NCBI GenBank assembly: GCA_948146395.1 | Contig: OX411543.1 | Span: forward strand, 47,034,517 to 47,098,516 | Source of the DNA: Fragum whitleyi | Taxonomy: Eukaryota; Mollusca; Bivalvia; Cardiida; Cardiidae | Direction of reading: 5' to 3' | DNA length: 64,000 bases | In this document: one piece after another, positions 14,001 through 26,000 of the stretch | Layout of the letters: each line of letters starts with the position of its first letter | Position numbering within the stretch: position 1 is the stretch's first letter | Notes under the pieces: model-generated | Told to the model about the DNA's origin: nothing | What the model saw: only the letters and a program-made list of their open reading frames with translations | Databases searched by the model: none | Position numbers and translations under genes: made by a program

Positions 14001-17000
14001 GACGCCGGACAAAAGGTGATCACAATAGCTCACTTGAGCACGTTGTGCTCAGGTGAGCTAAAAAACAGAAATGGTTAATGATCTTTTTTTAAAATAGCAC
14101 ATCTTTTATTTTGATGGGTCAGTGTAAAACAGTTGTAACTGCCTATAAACATATAGGCAGTTAAGACTGAATCACACTGAGCCATTGATAAAATGTTTTA
14201 AACAATTATCTTCAAGATCAGTATGTACATACCACAGTAGGATCCCCAGGAAGTCCCTCTATATTATAACCTTGACCTGGTAAACTCAGGGTACCAAATT
14301 TTGGCTGCATGAAGTAGGTTAGGACACTGGCTCCCATGTCATTGACATCCCCGGACACCAATGTGGCTGAGTCTGTACTGTAGTATACCCTTAACTGACC
14401 AAAACTTCCTCCACTGAAATAAACAACAATTGTTCCTTTGACACATATCTGTATTTACAAGGTTTGTAATCAATTGGAGCACTGCCCTGTGTTCAGGATG
14501 ACAAAATGGTGTAAACTGTTTGCAAATCATACTCCACTTTGCACCAAAGTGCATGTGCAAAGGGGTATAACTAATAAAGATTTTGCTACGTTTTGTCATC
14601 CTTAACAAAGGGATGGGCAGAGGAGGGCATTGAATGAAACAAAGTTCCTTGAAAAGCTTGCATATATTGGGGTTAAAAAATTAAGTGCCAAAGTATAGCT
14701 TATTCTAATTAAAACCAGACTTTAAAATGAATTCACTTTTCATTTAGCCTCTAATAACCCATAATGGAATCAAAGTTACCTATGAAAATGTTTAGGAGAA
14801 TTCTGAAAATAATTTAGGTTTTGAAATAATACAAATGTATTAATTTAGTCTATCCTTACCTTCTGATAATTCTCAAGTTTTGTACAGAGTTACTTCCCAT
14901 TTCTTCAACAACATAGATAGGGTCGCTAAACTGTACCACCCCATGGGGATTGTCATTGGACAAGATTGACAGAGTAAACACACTCCTGTCTGCAATACGC
15001 CCACCAGCTGATATACTGGTAAGCCGAATCTCTATATTCTGAAGTATAAAATATTAGTTTAGGTGTGTCCATTGATATTAGTGCATTCTGGTTGGCTGCA
15101 ATTTTGGTTTTATTCCCCAATGAAAACAATCTTGAGTACACAGATGTTTTGTGAGCTTCATCTCTTAATTAAAACATATTTAGCAACTAATTCGGTCTCA
15201 GGAAATCATTTCAATTATTGAATCTTGCATTTGAAAATTTTACTTGCCTTACAAATAAATCAACACTTGAATCCTTTTTTAAAAGCAAACACTAGCACAT
15301 GGCTATTTTCAAACATGAATGTAATTTGATATAATTGAAAAGATATATGCATGTGCACTTTTCATATACCAAATTAAGACACACAGAAAAAAATTAATAG
15401 TAGATATAATATCAAATTATTTGTCTTAATTTCATTAATTTCAATAAGAGCACTGCCTTGGAGTGCCAACACTCAGTTGCAGGTGCTGGATAACGTAAAA
15501 AGTGTTAGTCAAAACAGGAGTATTATTCTTACAAAATGCTCTCACAGTTATCCCGCTTGAGAGACTGAGGATAGCTCTTGTGATCAGATTTCCTTGTGAT
15601 AGTGAACACACATGCCAAGTTTCATGCAGTTATCTCCAAAAACAATAGTGATATGACCACAGCTAAAGAATCATTCGGAACATCACTCGGCCATTTCCGT
15701 AAACTGCAACAGACCTTGGATGTATGTAAGGCAGATGGGTATGTAAAAAAATCGTGCATTTTGTTAGGCAGAAACAGTGTAAGAAAAACTAGTACTGTAG
15801 ATTTATATCTTTTACAGTAAATAACGGCTGAAAAATCCTAATTTTTGAGAATGACGAATCATTCTCAAAAATTAAGATTTTTCAGCCGTTATCTAAGAAT
15901 CTAAAGCTATGTTATGATGGTTTCATGTCAGTGACTTAAACGAGTAGCGTTGGCAATGTCGAATGTTTTCACTCACAGTTTCGAGGGCTAATGCCATTTA
16001 AAGTGACATCATCGAGTTTTTCGAAGGTTTTCCTGGAATTTTTAAAAATAGTCTGTCTATGTACATCTGAGGTTGATCGTGAGATTGGCCAAGTGGTGTT
16101 CCGAATGCTAAAGATTGTCACTCCAAGGCCTACACAAACACCAACACCTAAATGAACGATGCCAAGGTAATGACAATACCTCAGGTTTTCTCTGAAAACT
16201 GCCGAGCTAAAAAATTGTCAAGTTCTTACCTCTGTAGCTTCTGGTATGTTGTCAGGTAGAATGGTTATCATTATTTGTCTACTGGCCTCATTACTAACAA
16301 AAAATATGGAACCAGACGTTGGTGTGATGTCATCAGAGGCCAATTCTCCTAGAACAGAGATATCAAACTTTTACTTTAAGGAACTTACAAGCTGACAAGT
16401 CAGCAATTATAGTATAATATAAAATAAAATTGAACTGAAGGAGTCCCGAATATTTTTATCAATTCCTCAAATGTTTATTTGTGAACGTACTGTGTTTGTT
16501 TGTGAGTATACCGAGTCTGAACACAATCTGCAAATTCTGTAAGTAAGTAGATCTACTCTTCCGAGGTTGGCTAGTGTTCTGAATGCACTTTGTGTTTTTA
16601 CTAGCAACTAAATGTATGTGCTTAAAGCTTAAGTGAAAAATGTTTTAAACATGATAGACACAGGCCAACAAAATCAGTACCTTAATAATAGGTGCAGCTA
16701 GGTTAACTTTGAGAGGAGGTATAATCATAATCTCTTCAATGACAAGTAGCTTCAATTAGTCATAAAAAAAGTTTTATATATTAAAATGCCATAAGCCTTG
16801 TTTAAAATCTCAGAATTAAATCACACAAAAGTGGAAAAGTAGTCATAAATTCCCTTTACATACCATTGAATGTAGCCTCCCAATCAATAGTCATTACACC
16901 CAAACTACCACCCTTCCTTATGACAGTAAGATTGACAGATAGTGGGCTGATCTCTGGCTCTTCTACAGACTGACCATCTACAGAAAACTCTGAAATAACC

Positions 17001-20000
17001 AAGTTTTGTACATCAACTTAGGTGTAGAAAATGTGTGGTAAATGTGGTCTAGAGGTAGAGTGTCAGCCTCTGGTTGAGTTTAAGGTAGTGGACCCGTAAT
17101 AATTCCACAGCATTTTGAACCACATATTCTTTCACAATGTTAACAGAGGTTTCCTAATGAAAATCATTAGGAAACCTCAGTTAACACCGTTAAAGTTCAT
17201 TACCTCTGAGACAAAACTATTACGGTTCTACTACCTTAAGGTCGCACGTTCAATTCCAGAAAGCAGCTATACTGATCTTGGTTCTTTCATTGGTCCCAAC
17301 ATTCAGCATGAGTACTGGCAAATTTTCCAGGAAGCTTAATCCAGAGGGATTAATGAAAGTTGTAAGAAATTGTTTCTAAAACAATGCAAATAATAGGTTG
17401 AAACACAAGGATTAGAAAAAAATCAAATGCAAACTGAAAATGTAAAGAAATCATAGTAGTCTGAAATACAGAGTTTTTGCCTAAGAAAATTTTCTGGTAT
17501 AAACCTACTGGTTACCCAAAATATGAGTTGACAAAAAGCTTATATTTAAAACTGGAGCTATAGAAACTATAGATAATTAAAAGTCAAAAGATGGACCATT
17601 ATAGGTTATTGAATTAATATGGGGATATATTGTGTCGGACAAGTTCTTTTGGCAGAGTGCCAGAGCTTGCGAGGGCAACTTCGCCAAAAGAACGAGTCCG
17701 ACACAATAAATTCCCATTTAAATTCGATAACCTTTTTATTGTATACTTTGATATTGTTGGACGATGTTCACTTCTTATTTTTAAATTTTTAACATAACAT
17801 ACACTTCAAGAAGGATTTATTTTGATTTAATTTAAATCCCGTTTTTGATAACAGTAACGTCAATGACCTTTTCCCGCAAAATCCTTTCCGTTATATTTTT
17901 ACGTTCGGATGAATACATCCGTTGCCATGAAGTGACAGTGTAAACTTAAAGGACGGCAGACATTTTTGTGTCGATTTGCGTTTTCGATTTTTAAATACGT
18001 GTTGATTTCGACTTACTTTGAATCAAAGGCCTGAAAGGCCTGAATTGAAGACAGGACTGAATATTAACAATTGGAATGAAAATTGTGGCGTTTTGAGAAG
18101 ATCTCTTGAGTGGGAATCAAAAATTTAAAACAATCATTGATGGTTACATATGGAAACTGCACCTTCCTAACAAATGAATATGCTTTACTTTGAAGTCTCA
18201 TCACTTCCAGATAAACCTATCCCTCTAGCCAATTCAAGCTTAACAAGAGGGTAACTGCCTTCATAATCGCTATTCATCCCCAAGTGTAAGTTTTCAATAT
18301 CCTAAATAGAAAATATTCATTTACCAACAGAAATATGGTGGCAATTCCTGTATTCTAAAAACTCATATGACTTATTGCAACCCTGTTTTATAAAATTGTA
18401 TAGATTATCCCCAGCAATCCAATATGATCCAAATCCGATTTTTTTCCAGTCAAACTTATTAAGTCGATGTGTAAAAATCTTAAATAAAATGTTAATTCAC
18501 ATGACACACATTGCTTACCCCTTGATGAAGAGCTGAACGTTTCATTACCATGGTGAATATTGCCCTGAATTGGAAATTTGTTCAAATTTCTTTTACATTT
18601 ATTATCTGATCCAGGATTTGACTAATTATCTCCACATAGAAGAAGCAATGAAAGTAATACCAATATTCTTATACTTTTACTAGTCAAAGTCAATACCAAG
18701 AACATATTTCGATCTCCATTTCAGGTTATTCTCCTTGCATATAGTCTTACTTAGTAGAAAATTATTTTTACTACAAAATAATATATAAACCTGTTAAGAC
18801 AACCAACCTTTCAGGCCTTTTCCACAGGACTGCTTTTCAAGATCAAGATTCGGATTGAACTATCCGGTGAACTATCAATTTTGACAAAACTGCCAAAATG
18901 ACAGATCGTTAAATGAAATCCCGAGCTACAGCATTTATCACCTTGAGTAGAATTCTTTCAAAGTCCACTCCAGAATGTTACAAATAAATCCATTCCAGTT
19001 TCCAAAACAGTTTTTGTTATTGTCAGAAAATTGTCGAAAACAAAAGCGGAAACTCAAAACCGGGGTCGGGCATGCATGGTACTACTGTATAGGCCATTCG
19101 GGACACCACTCGGCCAATCTAATGCATTCGTCACAACTCAGCCGATTCCGTAACCTACATTTAGATAGATCTGAGACTTAGGAGATCGCCCGATGATTGC
19201 TGAGTGAATATCACGATCACGATCTGTTGCCGTTTACGGAAATGACCGAGTGATGTTCCGAATGCTGTACAATATGGATAGACAAAACAAACCTAATAAT
19301 AAAGTAATTTGATAAGCCATCGAAATTTCTCCGTAAATCGTAGTAAAAATTCAAACCTAGGAAATTCCAAGGGTTTACGAGTTTATTCAAATAGCCTTGT
19401 GCTATTTTAGTTTTTATCCATTTGCACTACGACAGGCCCGAGAGACGGATAAATAAAGCAACCTTAAGGACACACAAACACACAATTTTACGAGAAATAG
19501 GGAGTCTAAAATGGGGAACTGAAAATAGCTTGCCAATGATATGCATAAAAACAGCTGTAGGATGCAATTGAAAATTTGGAGCAAATGCAAAAGATTGCAG
19601 CCGAAAACGCCCTAAAACAGCACCACTAACGAATGTAAAACACGTTTCTGCAGGCAACTTCTGCATAGATCACGTGTTCACTCCACTGAGGTCCCGGCCA
19701 GCATTTAGGTCAGCACCAAAATTTTACGGTATATTGCTACAGTATTGATTATTTTTGCCGTTTTTATTTTTATGAATGGGTCTACTTTTTTGAGCGTAAT
19801 GACACATGTAGGTTTGTTATCAAAATCCGATGGCGACGATCCCTATATTAAAAGACAGGTAAACCTGTCTTCAATAATAAAAATGAAATAAATATATTCA
19901 TAAAAACTTGTTCATTTGTTATTCTTACCAGTTACATGTTCCATAACTTACTAAATCGGCGTACTTGATACCGGACCAGACTAGCGATAGTCACGAAGGA

Positions 20001-23000
20001 CGGGGCGGAGTGAAAGACGAGGTAAAAGAGAAAGATAGGGAGGAAAAGAGATAGATACTAGTATTATAATTGACACAAAGGGATGGGCATGAGTTAGTTT
20101 TGAAAGAGTTTAAAAAATAAAGAAAAATAAAGAGTTTGACAAAGGAGTAACAAAAACAGTGATTTGGAAGAAATTTGAGGGGGGGGGGGAATCTGACGAA
20201 GGATGGAGAGGGGGAGGGGATGAAGTGGTTGATATCTCGAAAAATGGTTTTAAATAGACCAAAACAAACAATGATGTATTGTCCTTTATGCATTTAATTA
20301 ACTTGAAACGTATTTCTTTACTCTGACAAAATTATTTCTCGAAGATTGAATTCAAAAAGAAAGCGCTGATAATGTGATTTGATGTTGACTTACGACGTGG
20401 TAGCAACCAGAAAGTAGTCCAGTCCATTTGTGCACGTGAAATTAATCTTAGTGCAATATCAAAGTATGCAATATCAAAAAATATTGCATACTTTCCTCCC
20501 GTTGAAATACATAGAGACAATATCAAAGTATATAATAATACATGTAGCCTGAATAAGCTTAATTGTTCAAAAAAGTGTAAAATCCTTCCTGTTCAAATCC
20601 TGCCCTGCATTTAGGATGACAAAATGGTGCAAACTATTTGCCAATAATAATCATGGTTTGCATGAGAGTGCATGTGCAAAGCAGGGTATAAATGGCAACC
20701 GTCTTGCTCTGCTTTGTCATCCTTAATGCAGGGCTGGATTAAAGGTCTTTGTGATTCTATACTTTTGAGAAAATTTTGTGGAATAAAAAGGTATTGCTTG
20801 AAACTAGCTTTTCAAAATACTTATTTTTGAAATCAATCCGTAGAAGTAGGAGTAATTGTTAAAAAGGGAGACAGAGAGATGCAAGGTTGGACTTAAACAG
20901 GTGTACTAACACACATACATAAGGCTGTTGTTGTTACAACTAAGTCTTGGTAACAACAAGGGGGCTCAACAAAAATTACAATTAATCATCAATCCAAAAC
21001 TTACCAAAAGCTCCATTAGGATCATCTGATGTTTCAATAACAACAGTAGTTCTTGTAAAAGTACCAAGTGTTCCTCCACCAGATACCTGGTTAAGTTCAA
21101 CTATGAATGTCTCATCAAGTTCTGGAACTGCATCATTGATCAGCCTGATTGGTAGAGGGACAGATTTAGCTCCCCTTGATAGTGTTACAACATTACTGTC
21201 AATTATGTAGTCTAGACCAGAAATGGCTGTTCCATCTGTTACTATGAAGCTAACAAGCACCTGAAACAATTCAATAATGTGTCTATTATTTCTGTTTATC
21301 ATTGTTGGTACTGTGACATTTGACCATATGAATAATTAGCCCCCAGAAGCCAATTAGTTATTACAAAGTGCAAGGAAAAACTAAAGCCGAGTTGAATGTG
21401 CTCAATTGAAAGTAATAACACACATGCCTTTAGTTTGATAATTGCATGAATCTATCTTTTTACATTTAAGATTTCATGACCTTACCACTCAGGGCACATG
21501 ATTGTATGAATAAGTTACTGAGCTTTGTACCATGTCTTCTCTCAGTGTTATACCAAATTTTAATTCTTTAATAAATTTTGTTCCTGACATCATTAAAATT
21601 GAGTCAGATCACAGACCAAAGAATGCATTTTGAAAAATTTGTGACAAAAATATAATCTACTGTCTTGTAGGCTAAAAAACATGTTTGCATATACAGTACG
21701 GAACATCAGGAATTTGACAATCCGAATGGGACGTGATTGAACGCTGAGCAGTGATTGAACGTTTATGAATGATCGTGATTGCCCGCTGAACGCTTTTTCT
21801 TCTGATTGGATTGAACGCTTTCTATGCTAAATCCGACCGTTCAATCAAATTGAACGGTGCGTTCAATCATTCAATTTAAACATAAATAACGAAAGAAATT
21901 AAACGAAATATGAAAATTATATTTTTCCAAGCATATTTTTTTAATTTATCCGCAGGGGTCCACAGCAAATTACCTACCATCATGCTGTAAAGATTATTTC
22001 CCTTGAATAAAAAGCCGCCATTTACACACGCAACTGAACTCTGATTAAAAAAAAAAACTTTTGGAAAAATTCTCATGTTTCCAGATTTTAATCTTGAAAA
22101 CCATTGGCTGGAGTTAAAATAAGCTTCGTTAAGACTGGACATTGATCTTATTTAAGAATACTAGGATCGCCAAAGAAATCGACAGTTGAATATGATGTCA
22201 ATTTTTCGGACCTCGATCCTTTCGACCTGTCGACTTTACTGCATGTGGTCATTAAGCCTACTAGATGGCGTTGACTAGTCGGGTCGCCAACGATAGTGGC
22301 TGTTTCCAATATGAAGTAAACAGGTCAGAAAAGAATATAAAACTCTTGTGTCTGTGATGTAAAAAAGGAAACCTGAGCCAACCAGATGATAAGACCTAGC
22401 CTGGTCCATTCACAGGGCATTGCATCGAATGAATGAATTAGATGTCAACTTATCAGAAATTTGTCATCAATTTCATCAACTATTCTGCATTTAGTCATCA
22501 GTGATGCCTCACCAAAGCAAACAGAGTGTTTATGTGACAGTAGCTTAAGCAAAAGAGGAACATACACTTTCCATCGGTCGATATATTTGTCACTATTTAT
22601 CTATTGCATTACAGTCAATAGTTCAAAAATAAGAGTAAACTGCATGTATATAAGCAACGTTTGAAATAAAATAAGGCCCGGTTTGTCTGATTTGGGACCG
22701 GTTTGAAATAAAATAAGGCCCCGGTTTGTCTGATTTGGGACCGGTTTGACTTTTTTCAGGGGCCGGTATGACCGTATTGGGGCCTGTTTGACCATGGGAC
22801 TGGTTTGACGAGGAGCCGGTTTGACTGGTTCCCTATCTATCTACTGCCTATTTCCCCTTTCGGGTATTACTGGCAAGTGTGTGTCTGTGCTGAATGAAAA
22901 CTGTTAGTCATTGGTTAGGGTGCCAGATACATTTATTTCAGATTGTGACAAAAAGCTGGGTGAACTGGGGCTGGCTACTAAGTGCCAATTTATTAACACC

Positions 23001-26000
23001 TTGATGACATTTGGGCTTGAACTACTAACTTCCAGGTCAAGAATCAAGTCCCTTTACCACAATGACACTGAGTGAGATACACTGTTTTATCCAAAGTGAA
23101 TGCTAGAATTAGTTCTAGTTATAATCTCTCACATAATTTACCTCAAATATTTTACATCTCGACTAAAAGTGGTCAATCTATGCTGTTTGTGACTCATAAT
23201 ATTTCATAATGTTAACCTAGTTTCCAAATGAAATCATTAGGAAACCTCGGTTTAACTTGTTAAAGTTCATGCCTCCTGAAATGTTGCGGAACTTTTACGA
23301 GCACACTATCTAAATAGGGTTCCTTGTGTGCAGAATCATAATAAAAGGGCATCATGGAAAAGTCTGAGGCAGAGCGATGTTTGGCGTATTTTGTAATGGC
23401 AGAGGGTTTCGGATTTGGTGAATATTAATACAGAACCGACAGAGTGGAGCCTAATGATGTCTAGGAAATTCCAGAATGTTTACATTTTTTCCCCTTATGA
23501 AAGATGTATGATGCTGTTTTAAGACTAAAAATGGAACCGTAAATGCATTTTAAAAGCAAATTATCCACTATCTTTGATTTATAAAATAAACATTATCATT
23601 CTGGGGAAAACCTTGTTTGGGCGGGGAAATTCGTTTGGGAGGGGAAAAGGTCCATTTTGGGGAAAAAATCGCCAAGGGGAAGGGGCCAATATTCAGCCCT
23701 AGTTTCTCAGAATAAAAAACACCTGCAAATGATAATCATTAGGAAACCTCGGTTAACATTGTTAAAATTTATTGCTTTGAAGTGTTGTGAAACTATTATG
23801 GGTCCACTACCTTCAAACCAATACTGATCTGGCAAAATATTGATCCCTGTTGGACTATACACTCTGCATTGACTGAGCAAGATAGTAACATTTTTAGTAG
23901 AATTCTAAATACAGAAAAGCCATATTACTTATCTTTAAAACTGAATTTCAATTGACCTGAGGTGTGTTTTTTTAGGTTGAAGAATTTTAAGATTTATTTT
24001 TATTTTTTAATCGGGATATCTCTGACTGCTATGTAGAATTTCAACTGAATTGCTCGGGATATTCCGATTAAAAATCTTAAGATATCTTCAAAATCTTAAT
24101 CTATAAAACGCACCTCTTTGCTTGATCATTATTGTTTTATCAAATGCATTTTTTCAACTATTGATTGAATTTATCATTATACAAGAGACAAAATTAACAA
24201 GTTTAATTGTACTTAGCTACTGTTGTTTCACCCTGAAATTGAATTTTATCTGTAACAAATTAATCAAATGAAAAAGTTTGAGTTTAGTTTAAACTCTGAG
24301 ACTTCACTTCCTGCTATTCACAATTTGACTTTATAGTAGGGTAGAATGACTCATTGATATGGAAAGGAAGGTGCTACTTAAGAGAATAAAGAATCAGATA
24401 GGCAGTTATTAAAAACAGTTTATGTATTAATTGAACAGGTCATATACAGTTTTTTTAGGGATTTTTGTTTGGTATGTCTTGTTTATAGAATTAATTAAAT
24501 GTAATTACACTCTTTTATGCATTTTGTAAATATTTGGTCCAATGAAAGGTTCAAATCCTTTTGTTTTGAACATTTCTACAAGAAATACATGTGCTGATCC
24601 TGAATTTTTAGTGAAGTAGTTGCTATAGCCTTGGTTGTCGTCTTGCATGACCTTTGACATTTTGTGATATCTATGGTATTCCTAAAGGTATTGAATTGGA
24701 ACTTGTCTCATATTTTCTCTAACCAAAGAACTAACTCTACTGCCAAGATGTATAAATCTAGATGCATATATATTGCAAATTGGGCCCCTGTTTTGACAAT
24801 TTTTTTCACCAACAGCCAAGCATAGGCACCCACATGTGGTGCTTTTGTTTTTCATGAGAGCAGCACAAACATAGTTGTCTATTAATCAATTTATCAGTTG
24901 GTGAGCAAAGCGTTTAAGATAGTGGACCTGTAAAAGATCTGCAATGTCTCGGAAGTAATGATCTTTAACAATGTTAACCGAGGTTCCCTAATGATTTTCT
25001 TTAGGAAACCTCGGTTAACATTGTGAAAGATTATGAGTTCCGAAATGCTGCGGAACTATTACGGTTCCACTACCTTAAGCTAAACCTCAAATGAGGTAGC
25101 ATTTTGGTCACCCACTGATGATATATTTATGTAAATGTATTTCAATGTAATCTTTTTGTCCTGATATCCCCCCACTGGATCAGCACATGGGAAAAGCTCA
25201 TCAATGCCAATGGCCATTTACCCTTCTTATGCATAAATCCAGGCTAAATTACACTAGCTTTAAAGCAAAGTGCTGAATGTCTCTGAAAGAAATATCATCC
25301 AACAAATTTTGTCTTGAAAATTAAGTCTCAACACAGTTCTTGGTCAAAAAGATGGTGTAGACTAAGATCAGACTGCACATATGTTCAGGATGATCCTTGT
25401 CTATATCTCCTGTCAAAATGGGAATTTCCAGGTTCAGATTGAATTGGATTAAGGTAGTACACCCGAGATAGATACACGACATTTTGAGAGTAATGAACTG
25501 TAACAGTGTTAACTGAGGTTTCATAATGATTTTAATTATGAAACCTCTGTAAACATTGTGAAAGATCATGAGTTCGGATATGTGGAGGAACTATTAAGGG
25601 TCCACTACCTCTATACAAATCATGGCCATATTTAGCATGTGTTGTAAGTGACTCAAGGATATGTGAAATATATTGTCATCACAACTATATAGGCGGATGT
25701 ATTTGGGTAACTGCTGTGGTAGTGTATCCCACACCCATTCATTTGCTCCTAGAGCCAACGTCCTTTCCTACAAGTTGTTCCCCCGAATGGGTTGATATGT
25801 TTTGTTTGCATGGGGTTTAATACCACTTTCAATATTAGTGCAGTTATATTATAGTTGGCCAGTGCACCAACTCATATCCTTTCTCACACCAGTAAAACCT
25901 CAACATTTCTTGTGAGCCACTAGCTGCTCATCCATCTAAGGCATTCTACATTTTATCGTAAGTAAAATATCATTAGCCGTTGACTCTAATATAATCAATA

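Noticed and set aside
19991..20293. 100-codon minus-strand frame rich in S, F and P
   Set aside because: Produced by a purine-rich tract on the plus strand; low complexity, no splice context.
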